Part shown: one piece after another, positions 8,264 to 17,402 of the stretch
Layout: the number at the start of each line of letters is the position of its first letter
Numbering within the stretch: the first letter of the stretch is position 1
Origin: an uncultured Lacinutrix sp.
GTDB lineage: Bacteria; Bacteroidota; Bacteroidia; Flavobacteriales; Flavobacteriaceae
Assembly: GCF_947500605.1 (NCBI RefSeq)
Contig: NZ_CANMSJ010000005.1
Location: 186,001 to 250,000 of the forward strand
Length of the DNA stretch: 64,000 nt
Direction of reading: 5' to 3'
Notes under the pieces: generated by a model
What the model saw: the letters and a program-made list of their open reading frames with translations, nothing else
Databases searched by the model: none
Told to the model about the DNA's origin: nothing
Position numbers and translations under genes: made by a program

Positions 8264-9361
8264 ATGAAAAAGTTAGCTTACATTTTTACTTTAATGTTAC
8301 TAGTAGCCGCTTGTTCAGGGTCTGATGATTCTGGTAGTGGTAGTAATAGTACTCCAGATAATTACAATAGAGCTGCTATGCAAACTAACTTGGCAGATAA
8401 TATAATTATTCCAAGATTTCAAGATTTAAAAACTGGATTAGAAACTTTAGCTACTGTTGGTGATACTTTTACAGCAACACCAAACCAAGCTAATTTAGAT
8501 AATTTAAGAGCTGCTTTTGTTAATGCATATAAAGATTGGCAATTAGTAGAGCCTTTTAATATCGGTCAAGCCGAAGTTCTACAATACAGTTTTCAAATGA
8601 ATGTGTATCCTACAACGACTGCAGACATTGAAGCAAATATAGCTAATGGTACTTACGATTTAACAGCAGTAGGTAATAATGATGCTGTAGGTTTTCCTGC
8701 CGTAGATTACATGTTACATGGTATCGCTGCTACAGATACAGAAATATTAAATAAGTATGCAACTTCAAATTACGCAACTTACTTAACAGATTTAATTGCA
8801 CAAATGAATAGCTTAACACAAACTGTGTTAACAGATTGGACAACTAATTACAGAGCTGTTTTTATTAGCAGTACAAGTAATACAGTATCTAGTGCGGTAA
8901 ATAAATTTATAAACGATTATATTTTCTATTACGAAAAAGGACTGCGTGCTAATAAATTTGGTATTCCTTCAGGTGTGTTTTCTTCAGGTCCTTTAGCAGA
9001 TAAAGCTGAAGCTGTTTATAACGGAACAATCTCTAGAGATTTATCTATTATAGCGCTTGATAATGTGCAAAACATCTTTAATGGTAAAGCAACAAGTACC
9101 TCTCCAACAGGAGATGGTTTTTATAACTATTTAATTGAATTAGATAGAGCAGATTTAGCAGAATTAATTAATACAAGAATTGATAATGCTAGACAAAAAA
9201 TACAAGTTTTAAATGCGGATTTAAAAACGCAGGTTGAAACAGATAACACAAAAATGACTGAAGCTTACGATGCATTACAATTAGTAGTAGTATCTTTTAA
9301 GGTAGATATGCTACAAGCGTTTAATGTAAGCGTAGATTATGTTGATGCTGATGGAGATTAA
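8264..9361 (+). CDS. Imelysin-family (M75-type) lipoprotein
   Basis: 365 residues with a lipoprotein signal (LVAACSGSDD). Imelysins are helical-bundle cell-surface or periplasmic proteins linked to iron uptake (IrpA/EfeO-like); the proposed peptidase activity is doubtful. Helical blocks such as FVNAYKDWQLVEPFNIG match the fold. The family motif GxHxxE is degraded here to GFPAVDYMLHG (His to Pro, Glu to Asp), so any metal site formed by that motif is probably lost. It precedes the HTTM and TonB genes on the same strand; a terminator-like hairpin at 9385-9410 separates it from HTTM. Confidence 0.88.
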   Translation: MKKLAYIFTLMLLVAACSGSDDSGSGSNSTPDNYNRAAMQTNLADNIIIPRFQDLKTGLETLATVGDTFTATPNQANLDNLRAAFVNAYKDWQLVEPFNIGQAEVLQYSFQMNVYPTTTADIEANIANGTYDLTAVGNNDAVGFPAVDYMLHGIAATDTEILNKYATSNYATYLTDLIAQMNSLTQTVLTDWTTNYRAVFISSTSNTVSSAVNKFINDYIFYYEKGLRANKFGIPSGVFSSGPLADKAEAVYNGTISRDLSIIALDNVQNIFNGKATSTSPTGDGFYNYLIELDRADLAELINTRIDNARQKIQVLNADLKTQVETDNTKMTEAYDALQLVVVSFKVDMLQAFNVSVDYVDADGD

Positions 9362-9384
9362 TTTTAAGGAACACTAATTTTATT

Positions 9385-9415
9385 AAAGGTTGATTTTTAA
9401 ATCAGCCTTTTTTTT
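9385..9415 (+). terminator. Intrinsic terminator after imelysin
   Basis: A 12-bp stem (9385-9396 with 9399-9410, one G-T pair) followed by eight or more T residues, only six bases before the HTTM start codon. It probably works as a partial attenuator, since no clear promoter lies between it and the HTTM gene. Confidence 0.65.
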
Positions 9416-9420
9416 GCATT

Positions 9421-10785
9421 ATGAATTTTAGCCTAAAAACATATTTAAATAAAACTACAGATGCAGCTCCTTTGGCTGTGTTCAGGATTGGTTTTGGATT
9501 AATGATGTGTTACGGTATGATTCGTTATTGGTTAAAAGGATGGATTGAAACCATTTATATTCAACCACAATTTCATTTTAAATACTACGGATTCGAATGG
9601 GTTAAAACCTTAGGTGATTATACTTATTTGCTATTTTTAATCTGTGGTTTGTCTGCCTTTTTTGTAGCTATAGGTTATAAATATAGATTGGCAATTATTA
9701 CTTTTTTTATCAGCTTTACGTATATAGAGTTCATGGATAAAACCACGTATTTAAATCATTATTACTTTATAAGCATACTTAGCTTTTTAATGATTTTTTT
9801 ACCAGCAAATGCAACTTTCTCACTAGACAATTATACTTCAAAGATTAGTTATAAAACTATCCCGAAATGGACTATTGATGGTATAAAACTACTTTTAGGC
9901 ATCGTTTATTTTTATGCAGGATTGGCTAAGATAAATAGCGATTGGCTACTAAAAGCGCAACCTTTAAAAATATGGTTGCCTTCTAAATACGATTTACCAC
10001 TTATAGGCGATACGCTAATGCAACAAGAATGGTTTTATTATGCTATGAGTTGGACAGGTATGCTGTACGATTTATTGATTCCGTTTTTCTTATTATACAA
10101 GCGTACTCGAGTTGTAGCCTTTATAATGGTTGTCTTTTTTCATGTATTTACACGAATACTGTTTCCAATCGGGATGTTTCCGTTTGTAATGATTGTAAGT
10201 GCATTAATCTTTTTCGATGCTTCATTTCATCATAAAATAATAAGCAAAATCAAGTCGTTACTGGCATTTACTTCCGCGAAAGCGAAAAATATAGACTATA
10301 AAACCGTTTACAAAGTACGGTACAGCAAATTATTGCTACCAATGCTTGGATTGTTTTTTGTGGTGCAATTGGTGTTTCCGTTTAGGTACCTATTATATCC
10401 TGGCGAATTGTTTTGGACAGAGGAAGGTTATCGTTTGTCTTGGCGCGTAATGCTAATGGAGAAAATGGGTAACACTACTTTTAAAATTAAAGATGGAGAA
10501 GGCAACTCGTTTCTAGTGAATAACTCAGATTTTTTAACGCCTTTACAGGAAAAACAAATGAGTTTTCAACCGGATTTTATTTTAGAATATGCACATTATT
10601 TAGGTAATCATTTTACCAAACAAGGTCATAAAGGCGTAGAGGTATATGCTAAAAGTTATGTGGCTTTAAACGGCAGATTAAGTCAATTATTTATTGATGA
10701 AAGCGTAGATTTGTACCAAGAAAAAGAATCGTTTAAACATAAACACTGGATTTTACCATTTACAGATGAAATTAAAGGACTATAG
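9421..10785 (+). CDS. HTTM-domain membrane protein (vitamin K-dependent gamma-carboxylase-like)
   Basis: 454 residues with about eight transmembrane segments in the first 320 and a soluble C-terminal tail. The opening (APLAVFRIGFGLMMCYGMIR) and the TYLNHYYFISILSFLMIFLPA block are typical of the HTTM superfamily related to vitamin K-dependent gamma-glutamyl carboxylase. Bacterial members have no settled function, but the TM core suggests a quinone-linked modifying enzyme. It overlaps the TonB receptor by 20 bp, so the two are translationally coupled, and its setting between an imelysin and a TonB receptor suggests a role in handling the same substrate. Confidence 0.85.
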   Translation: MNFSLKTYLNKTTDAAPLAVFRIGFGLMMCYGMIRYWLKGWIETIYIQPQFHFKYYGFEWVKTLGDYTYLLFLICGLSAFFVAIGYKYRLAIITFFISFTYIEFMDKTTYLNHYYFISILSFLMIFLPANATFSLDNYTSKISYKTIPKWTIDGIKLLLGIVYFYAGLAKINSDWLLKAQPLKIWLPSKYDLPLIGDTLMQQEWFYYAMSWTGMLYDLLIPFFLLYKRTRVVAFIMVVFFHVFTRILFPIGMFPFVMIVSALIFFDASFHHKIISKIKSLLAFTSAKAKNIDYKTVYKVRYSKLLLPMLGLFFVVQLVFPFRYLLYPGELFWTEEGYRLSWRVMLMEKMGNTTFKIKDGEGNSFLVNNSDFLTPLQEKQMSFQPDFILEYAHYLGNHFTKQGHKGVEVYAKSYVALNGRLSQLFIDESVDLYQEKESFKHKHWILPFTDEIKGL

Positions 10786-13192
10786 CTTACTAATTATAAC
10801 ATTGCTAATCACTTTTGTAACAGTTGCTCAAGAGCAAATTACAGGTGTAATAGTAAATGAGCAAGGAGAGAAACTTAAAGACGTTGAGGTTTACGGTAAA
10901 AACTTAGGTCTTTTAGCGAAGTCTGATGCTAATGGATTTTTTAAAGTTGAAATAGAAGAAGAAAGTATTGTTTTAACTTTTTTTACATACGAATACAATG
11001 TACTTGAGCAAACAATTACTGTTAGCGAGAATAAAAATGTAAAAATAACTTTATTGCCTTTTGCAGAAACAACTTTGTCTGAAGTAGAATTAACCTCTAG
11101 AAAAGCACAAGCATTTAGTTTAAAACGCTTAAAAGATGTAGAAGAAACTGCTATTTATGCTGGTAAAAAGACAGAGGTGGTTTTAATAGACCAATCTATG
11201 GCGAGTTTAGGTACAAATAATGCAAGACAATTATACAGTCAAGTAGCAGGTTTAAATATTTACCAAAACGACGATGCTGGTTTGCAGTTAAATATTGGTG
11301 GTCGTGGTTTAGACCCTAATAGAACAGCCAATTTTAATACACGCCAAAATGGTTACGATATTAGTGCCGATGTTTTAGGATACCCAGAAAGTTATTATTC
11401 TCCTCCAGCTGAAGCTTTACAAGAAATTCAGATTGTTAGAGGTGCTGCTTCTTTGCAATATGGAACACAATTTGGAGGTTTAGTTAATTTTAAAACAAAA
11501 ACACCAAATACTAAAAAACCATTAGAGGTAATTACTAGAAATACTATTGGTAGCAATGGGTTGTATACTAACTTTACTAGTGCGAGTGGTACTAAGGGTA
11601 AGTTTAGTTACTACACTTATTTTAATTATAAAAAGGGAGATGGATTTAGAGATAATTCTAACTTCGAATCTAAAAATGTATTTGCACATTTAGGTTATCA
11701 GTTTAATGATAAAACTAAGGTAGAAGGTGAGGTTTCTTATTTAAGATATTTAGCAAAACAAGGTGGAGGACTAAACGATTCTCAATTTGAAGAAGATCCA
11801 TACCAAAGTAATAGAGAACGTAACTGGTTTCAAGTAGATTGGTTGTTGTATAATTTAAAATTATCGCATAAATTCTCTGAGGATACTAATTTTACTTTTA
11901 ATGCCTTCGGATTGAATGCGTCTAGAAATGCTTTAGGTTTTAGAAGTAACCGTGTAGACCAACCAGATGCTAATGGTGTAAGAGATTTAATAAAAGGCGA
12001 GTTTAATAACTATGGTTTCGAAACACGATTACTAACCAATTACAGTCTTTTTAATAAAAAATCAATTGGTTTAATTGGTGCTAAGTTTTACAAAGCTGAA
12101 AACACATCGGAACAAGGTCCAGGAAGTGATGGGTCTGATGCTAATTTCGATTTTCAATACGATACGTTTCCAAATTATACTAATCAGTCAGACTTTACTT
12201 ATCCTAATCTAAATGTTGCTGTTTTTGGTGAGAACATTATCTATTTAAACGATAAGTTATCTGTTACACCAGGATTTAGATTTGAATATATAAACACGCA
12301 AAGTGATGGTTTTTTTAGACGAATAAATACAGATGCTGCTGGTAATGTTATTTTAAATGAAAAAAATGAAGATGCATTAACTAGAGAACGTTCTTTTGTG
12401 TTATTAGGTTTAGGACTAAGTTATAAACCAGGGACTAATTTTGAGTTATACGGAAACGTTTCGCAAAACTACCGTTCTGTTACTTTTTCAGATATTAGTA
12501 TTGTTAATCCAGCATTTACCATTAATCCAGATATTGATGATGAAAACGGTTTAACTGTAGATGCCGGAATTAGAGGAAAAATAAACAATAAAATATCTTA
12601 CGATGTAAGTGCCTTTAGCCTTTTTTATAATGATAGAATTGGATTTGTACAACGTGTAGCGTCAGATACTAGTGTAAAGAGCGAACGTGGCAATGTTGGT
12701 GATGCTGTTTTATATGGAGTAGAGAGTTTAGTGGAATTTAATTTAGAAAGTTTATTCCTTAATAACAAGGATTATATCTTTAATTACTTTGTTAACGCCT
12801 CTTTTGTAGACTCTGAATACACTAAGTCTGATGAGAATGGAGTAGAAGGTAGTAAAGTAGAATTTATACCTAATTATAACATTAAAACAGGAATAAGATT
12901 TGGTTATAAAGACTTCTTATCTAATATTCAATATACATACTTGTCGTCTCAATTTACAGATGCAACAAATGCTGTTGAAGGTAATTTAAGTGGTGTTATT
13001 GGAGAGATTCCTGCTTACAATATTCTAGATGTATCACTATCTTATAAATACAAGAAGTTTAAGCTAGAAGCAGGTGTAAACAACCTTTTAGATACAGCGT
13101 ATTTTACTAGACGAGCAACAGGATATCCAGGACCAGGAATTATACCATCGGCTAATAGAAACTTCTATACAACGTTAGAAATTAAGTTTTAA
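10766..13192 (+). CDS. TonB-dependent outer-membrane receptor with carboxypeptidase-regulatory-like domain
   Basis: 808 residues. It has a signal peptide (cleavage near VTVAQEQ), an N-terminal CarboxypepD_reg-like beta-sandwich (about 22-95; ITGVIVNEQGEKLKDVEVYG), a plug (about 120-235; RQLYSQVAGLNIYQND, IQIVRGAASLQYGTQFGG) and a 22-strand-type barrel ending LYTTLEIKF-like with terminal Phe. Such receptors import iron chelates, hemes or other nutrients using TonB energy. No SusD partner is present, which argues for a metal or siderophore ligand rather than glycan, as does the imelysin setting. The ATG lies inside the HTTM gene. Confidence 0.92.
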   Translation: MKLKDYSLLIITLLITFVTVAQEQITGVIVNEQGEKLKDVEVYGKNLGLLAKSDANGFFKVEIEEESIVLTFFTYEYNVLEQTITVSENKNVKITLLPFAETTLSEVELTSRKAQAFSLKRLKDVEETAIYAGKKTEVVLIDQSMASLGTNNARQLYSQVAGLNIYQNDDAGLQLNIGGRGLDPNRTANFNTRQNGYDISADVLGYPESYYSPPAEALQEIQIVRGAASLQYGTQFGGLVNFKTKTPNTKKPLEVITRNTIGSNGLYTNFTSASGTKGKFSYYTYFNYKKGDGFRDNSNFESKNVFAHLGYQFNDKTKVEGEVSYLRYLAKQGGGLNDSQFEEDPYQSNRERNWFQVDWLLYNLKLSHKFSEDTNFTFNAFGLNASRNALGFRSNRVDQPDANGVRDLIKGEFNNYGFETRLLTNYSLFNKKSIGLIGAKFYKAENTSEQGPGSDGSDANFDFQYDTFPNYTNQSDFTYPNLNVAVFGENIIYLNDKLSVTPGFRFEYINTQSDGFFRRINTDAAGNVILNEKNEDALTRERSFVLLGLGLSYKPGTNFELYGNVSQNYRSVTFSDISIVNPAFTINPDIDDENGLTVDAGIRGKINNKISYDVSAFSLFYNDRIGFVQRVASDTSVKSERGNVGDAVLYGVESLVEFNLESLFLNNKDYIFNYFVNASFVDSEYTKSDENGVEGSKVEFIPNYNIKTGIRFGYKDFLSNIQYTYLSSQFTDATNAVEGNLSGVIGEIPAYNILDVSLSYKYKKFKLEAGVNNLLDTAYFTRRATGYPGPGIIPSANRNFYTTLEIKF

Positions 13193-13202
13193 AAGCGTGC
13201 TT

Positions 13203-13221
13203 ATTTTAAAACAGTCTAAAT
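13203..13221 (-). promoter_or_regulatory. Iron-box-like site 4, upstream of the 8-Cys gene
   Basis: Reads ATTTAGACTGTTTTAAAAT on the minus strand, matching ATTTAGACTnnnTnnAAAT. It lies between the receptor stop and the 82-aa gene, 88 bases before that ATG, suggesting the small gene has its own iron-type-controlled promoter. No perfect -7 element could be placed nearby. Confidence 0.5.
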
Positions 13222-13309
13222 ACAAACTGTTGATTTTCAGTGTGTATTAAGTGTTTTCGAGATGTGATTTTCTTATATTTAAGAAGTATTAACTTAAAAA
13301 CAAGAAATT

Positions 13310-13558
13310 ATGTCGATAAGAATAGGAAATAGTTGTGTTAATTGTCAGAGTTTAACTGCTAACGAAGTCTGTAAAGTACATGCCGTAAAAGTAAGTGATA
13401 ATTATACTTGTGACAGTTTTGAAATGAAGGCTTCTTTAAAAAATGATCCCAATTGTAGTTCTTGTGCACGTTTTGAATCTTCAAACTGTGCAAACCCACA
13501 AAAGGCAGCACCAGGAATGTTATGTTCGCAATGGGCTCCGCAAAATGCTCAAGCTTAA
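13310..13558 (+). CDS. Eight-cysteine mini-protein, internally duplicated
   Basis: 82 residues, cytosolic (no signal). Eight cysteines (9, 12, 21, 34, 49, 52, 60, 72) form two half-repeats: C-x2-C-x8-C-x12-C and C-x2-C-x7-C-x11-C, ending CDSFEMK and CSQWAPQ. Each half could hold one metal (zinc knuckle) or a small Fe-S centre. I do not recognise a characterised family. It is the last gene of the plus arm of the iron-type cluster, preceded by iron-box-like site 4 and followed by the shared terminator, so a role in iron sensing, storage or delivery is a reasonable but untested inference. Confidence 0.75.
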   Translation: MSIRIGNSCVNCQSLTANEVCKVHAVKVSDNYTCDSFEMKASLKNDPNCSSCARFESSNCANPQKAAPGMLCSQWAPQNAQA

Positions 13559-13579
13559 TTTTTAATAATAGTTTAAATA

Positions 13580-13610
13580 AAAAAAGACCACTTTTTAAGT
13601 GGTCTTTTTT
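13580..13610. terminator. Shared bidirectional terminator between convergent iron-type arms
   Basis: Perfect 14-bp stem (13580-13593 with 13597-13610), loop TTT, with A-tract and T-tract on either side. It ends the 8-Cys gene on plus and the imelysin at 13619 on minus. Confidence 0.9.
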
Positions 13611-13618
13611 GTTTGTTG

Positions 13619-14695
13619 CTAATCTCCATCATTATCTGTGGAAGTAATAATTATAGATAGTATACTTCTAACATCTACACTAAATAATATGCCTAGTGCA
13701 TCTAATTCTGTATGTAGTGTTTCTACTTGATTGGGATGAGATGTTATAGCATCGAATAAAGGTACAGGAATGGCATCAATAGCATTCTGCACATCATTAA
13801 TCTTGTTTTGAATCGCTAAATTTAAATCGTTGTTTTTAATAACATGATAAGTGTAATCATCGATTCCAACTCCTTCTGTATTAAAATAAACCTCTTCAAC
13901 GCTATTTATATTTTCTTTTAAAATACTTAAAGATAAACTACTAAAATAAGCTTGAGATTGATCTGGGTTTGTAGCCTGAGAGTTCTCTAGTCCAGCAGGT
14001 TTACCTATTTTGGTTATTTTTGCAGTATCGATTAGGTTGTTTAAACCATTAAACAATCTGTTAAAAGAGTCTCGAATACCAGTCTCGTTATTATCTATGA
14101 ATGCAGTGGCATAATTTCCAGGCGTATTCCAAATACCTTGTAATCTTTTAGCTTGAAATTCGAACTCTATGGCAGTAAATTTCAAATAGTTTTGCCTTTT
14201 TACCGAATTTATAAACTGAGCGTTTAACGTTGTTGCATCGCTTCCAAACAATAAATACTCTAAACCAGACAGTGTTTTTATTTGCGGACTTAAACTAGCT
14301 ACTAACTCTTCTGTAATAGCATCATTATTTGTAATAACGTTTTCTAAAGCACTAGGTAGAGTTGGCCAATTGTATAATGCTAAGTGCATAAACTGGTCTC
14401 TAACATCACCAATGTTAAAGGCATATATTTTACCATAGGCTTTAGCAGTTACTCTCCATTGGTTTCTTGCTAAATTTAAGTCTGTTTCTGTATAAGTAGT
14501 TAAGTAAGTTTGTACTGTAGCGTTTAGAGTAATGCTTTCTGCTGTAAAAGTATCAACACTAGGTAATATTTGTTGGTTAGTAACATCGTCTAAAAGTTGC
14601 ATAACATTAAATGTAGCTTCTTGTTCTTGATTGTTATCACTATTACAGCTAAAAATTAATAATAGTAGTAGTAATACTTTAGATTTTTTTATCAT
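13619..14695 (-). CDS. Imelysin-family lipoprotein, downstream of the di-heme gene
   Basis: 358 residues. A lipoprotein signal peptide ends at IFSCNSDNN (Cys about 17). The body is helical, with imelysin blocks such as NQWRVTAKAYGKIYAFNIGDVRDQ. The GxHxxE position reads TLSGLEYLLFG, so the His is lost but the Glu kept. Its start is two bases past the stop of the DUF1111 gene, showing an operon. Imelysin plus DUF1111 pairs are known near iron-uptake loci in other phyla, where the imelysin is thought to bind iron or heme at the surface. It is a distinct paralogue of the genes at 8264 and 16173, not a recent copy. Confidence 0.86.
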   Translation of the reverse strand: MIKKSKVLLLLLLIFSCNSDNNQEQEATFNVMQLLDDVTNQQILPSVDTFTAESITLNATVQTYLTTYTETDLNLARNQWRVTAKAYGKIYAFNIGDVRDQFMHLALYNWPTLPSALENVITNNDAITEELVASLSPQIKTLSGLEYLLFGSDATTLNAQFINSVKRQNYLKFTAIEFEFQAKRLQGIWNTPGNYATAFIDNNETGIRDSFNRLFNGLNNLIDTAKITKIGKPAGLENSQATNPDQSQAYFSSLSLSILKENINSVEEVYFNTEGVGIDDYTYHVIKNNDLNLAIQNKINDVQNAIDAIPVPLFDAITSHPNQVETLHTELDALGILFSVDVRSILSIIITSTDNDGD

Positions 14696-14697
14696 AA

Positions 14698-16101
14698 TTA
14701 TAAAGAGTTTACAAAATCAATTAATTGTTGACGTTTTTGTGCAGATAGATTTTTAAAATTTTGTTTAATTGTTTCGGCTTCGCCACCATGCCATAAAATA
14801 GCTTCTTCTATATTTCTAGCGCGACCATCATGCAAAAGGTTAGTATGGTTATTAACTGTTTCAATTAAACCAATTCCCCAAAGCGGTTGTGTTCTCCATT
14901 CGTTGCCATTGGCATTAAAATCGTTTCTATTATCGGCTAAGTCGTCTCCCATATCATGTAATAAAAAATCTGAATATGGTTTTATAGTAATATTCTCTAG
15001 AAACTCACTTTCAGCATCTGTACCAGTTGTTTGGTTTATGGCATGACATCCAATACAATTAAGTTCGGAAAAAAGCATTCTACCTTGCTGCACATCTTCA
15101 TCTAAATAATTACGACGATTAGGTACTGCTAAATGCGCTTGGTAAAAAATAACTTTGTCTAATTGGCTATCTGTAACTTCTGGAGTCCCTCCATTTGGAG
15201 CATCAAAGCAATCTTGTTGAGGTGAAGGACAATTTTGTTCAGAAAAAATAGAAGTGGTTAATCCCATATCGCCATGAAAAGCTCCTGCTATTTGTTGTTT
15301 TAAACTTGGTGCATTCGCTTTCCAACCATATTTACCTAAAGCTGTTGTATTTGTTTCGTAATTATAAACAAAGTTGGCACGACCAGAAATACCATCGTTA
15401 TCACTATCATTTATATCTTCAAATTTTATAATTTCAATGTCTGGCAAAGCCGAAATTAAACCTAAACCAATAGTTTGTTGTGCAACTCTAGGAGATGTGT
15501 TAACACCTGCTAAAGAACCAAATTGTTCCTCTTGAAAAGTATATATTGGTTTTTGAAGCTGATATTCACTGCCATCTGCGTAAGTACCATTTATAATTTG
15601 ATAGTTAACATTTATTTTAGTTTCGTATTGAATACCGTTATTAGCAAGATCTTGTAATTGTAAACCATAACCAGGAACAGGAATTGCATCTCCATTAGCA
15701 TCTTGTCCGTCTAAACTAATACGCATTAAAAAGCCATTAGAATTTGTACCATTAATTAATGGAAATCCTCTACCATCTTTAAAGTGGCAAGTAGCACAAG
15801 CCCGCGCATTAAATGTAGGACCCAATCCATCTCTTCCAGTTGTAGAAGCCGGAGAGGAAACCCAAGTTTGATTAAATAATGAGTTTCCAGAAGCAAAGGT
15901 TGCTAATTGTTGAAATGATAAACCATCAATCTCAAAACCAAAAGCATTAGCACTTGTAGAGTTAACACCTAATGCACCTGTTAAGAGTTCCTCTCCTTCT
16001 ATATAATTAGATGTAGGTTCTAGTACGGCTATATAATCATCATTATTACAATTAAAGAAGGTTAAAATTAGTAAAGAGAAAAGCGTTAATTGGTATTTCA
16101 T
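14698..16101 (-). CDS. DUF1111 di-heme c-type cytochrome ('thiol oxidoreductase')
   Basis: 467 residues with a lipoprotein-like signal (FFNCNNDD). Two c-type heme motifs are visible: CATCH at 102-106 and CIGCH at 349-353. The second domain resembles di-heme cytochrome c peroxidase, with MGDDLADNRNDF and LHDGRARNIEEAILWHGGE near the C-terminus. The family is annotated as thiol oxidoreductase, but a redox partner role, such as reducing or oxidising iron at the cell surface, fits the imelysin neighbours on both sides. It is cotranscribed with the next imelysin (2-bp gap) and lies 71 bp after the imelysin at 16173, with a hairpin between. Confidence 0.88.
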   Translation of the reverse strand: MKYQLTLFSLLILTFFNCNNDDYIAVLEPTSNYIEGEELLTGALGVNSTSANAFGFEIDGLSFQQLATFASGNSLFNQTWVSSPASTTGRDGLGPTFNARACATCHFKDGRGFPLINGTNSNGFLMRISLDGQDANGDAIPVPGYGLQLQDLANNGIQYETKINVNYQIINGTYADGSEYQLQKPIYTFQEEQFGSLAGVNTSPRVAQQTIGLGLISALPDIEIIKFEDINDSDNDGISGRANFVYNYETNTTALGKYGWKANAPSLKQQIAGAFHGDMGLTTSIFSEQNCPSPQQDCFDAPNGGTPEVTDSQLDKVIFYQAHLAVPNRRNYLDEDVQQGRMLFSELNCIGCHAINQTTGTDAESEFLENITIKPYSDFLLHDMGDDLADNRNDFNANGNEWRTQPLWGIGLIETVNNHTNLLHDGRARNIEEAILWHGGEAETIKQNFKNLSAQKRQQLIDFVNSL

Positions 16102-16121
16102 ATTGCAATTGTTTTAAATAG

Positions 16122-16151
16122 AAAAATCTCGAAACTAAATTCGAGATTTTT
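16122..16151 (-). terminator. Hairpin between imelysin and DUF1111 genes
   Basis: Stem AAAAATCTCGAA (16122-16133) with TTCGAGATTTTT (16140-16151) lies in the 71-bp gap. As an intrinsic terminator read on minus it would make the first imelysin more abundant than the downstream genes. Confidence 0.7.
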
Positions 16152-16172
16152 TAACTTTAGAAAGAGAATTAT

Positions 16173-17393
16173 TTATAGACTAATTCCTATAGTTGTAGCA
16201 GATGCACTGATCTCGTCAGCCCAATCTTGAAGTGCTTGAACGCTTTGCATTACAACACCAAAGTTAGAATCTGTTGAACTTTCTAAGGTTATTAAATAAT
16301 CGAACGGTTGCGCATTGTTAGCGATAGCGTTTACTTTTTCCATTGCATTATCGGCAGCAGCTTTTAAGGCAGCTGCTTGTGTAGGATTTGCTTGTTTTAC
16401 TAAATCGTAAAATGATGCGCCATCAATAGCATTGTATGCTCCAAAAACAACATTGTAAACACCTTTTGCATTTGCATAAATATCACGATGCGTATTGTCA
16501 CTAAAACAAGAATGTTCATCTTCTTGACCTAATCCTCCAATACCGTCTGTAGAATCTACAGGTGCAATAATACGCTCAGAACTTAACTCGTCACCAGCAA
16601 TAAAAAAGGCACCATTAATTAATTGTTGTAAAGCAATGTCTTGATTTAAATCATTAAAAACAGTTCTATATGTTCCACCAGTAGCCCAAGTAGTTGTTAG
16701 TGCATTTAAATCGCTTACTAATAAGTTAGTTGCTACTTGTAAATATAGTGCACGTCTATCTGCATTGGTAGCAGTTGTGTAATCTGTAAATTCTCTTAAT
16801 CCAGGTAAGTTTTCAGAAGGCATTGTATTGTCTTGTCCCCAAAGTAAAAACTCAATAGCGTGCCATCCTGTACTTATAGATTTATCATTTTGTCCTTCGT
16901 TTAAACCAGAAATAGTTGTTTGGTCTATTGAGATAGTAGTATCGCTTATAATACTATCGTAATTGTTAGCGTAATCTTCAGTTCCAGAAGCAACATAATC
17001 AATATAACTTTCGTCTATTGGCCAAGCATTCATTTGTCCTTCGGTTCCTAAAGACCAAGAATCAGATTCTGTATCTATAGGTCCGTTAGTTTCTCTAAAA
17101 GTTTCGGTTAAACCGTAAAATTCTCTAGCAGCTAACCATGAGGTTTTTGCTAAATCAAAATTAGTTTGGTTTGGAGTAGCAATAAAAGTATTGATGGCAG
17201 ATTGCATAGTTACTGCGCTATTATAACTGTCAAGGTAGGTTTGATAAACAATATCACCATAGTTGTTTATAACGTCAGATTTACTAACGTTGTTCGCGCT
17301 ATCTGTTGTATTGCTATCGTCATCACTACTACAAGAGAATAATGATAATGTTAAAGCAATGATAAAAGTTGATTTTAATAGATTGGTTTTCAT
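16173..17393 (-). CDS. Imelysin family protein with intact GxHxxE motif
   Basis: 406 residues from the ATG at 17393. An upstream in-frame ATG at 17459 was rejected because it adds a 22-residue tail and lies upstream of the -7 element. The lipoprotein signal ends SLFSCSSDDD. This is the only one of the three imelysins here with the full family motif, GWHAIEFLLWG, and it also has HSCFSDNTHRDI, typical of IrpA/EfeO-like iron proteins. The helical fold is expected to bind iron or a chelate at the cell surface. It leads the minus arm, with its own promoter and iron-box-like site 3 over the transcription start region. Confidence 0.9.
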   Translation of the reverse strand: MKTNLLKSTFIIALTLSLFSCSSDDDSNTTDSANNVSKSDVINNYGDIVYQTYLDSYNSAVTMQSAINTFIATPNQTNFDLAKTSWLAAREFYGLTETFRETNGPIDTESDSWSLGTEGQMNAWPIDESYIDYVASGTEDYANNYDSIISDTTISIDQTTISGLNEGQNDKSISTGWHAIEFLLWGQDNTMPSENLPGLREFTDYTTATNADRRALYLQVATNLLVSDLNALTTTWATGGTYRTVFNDLNQDIALQQLINGAFFIAGDELSSERIIAPVDSTDGIGGLGQEDEHSCFSDNTHRDIYANAKGVYNVVFGAYNAIDGASFYDLVKQANPTQAAALKAAADNAMEKVNAIANNAQPFDYLITLESSTDSNFGVVMQSVQALQDWADEISASATTIGISL

Positions 17394-17402
17394 ATTGTTG
17401 TT

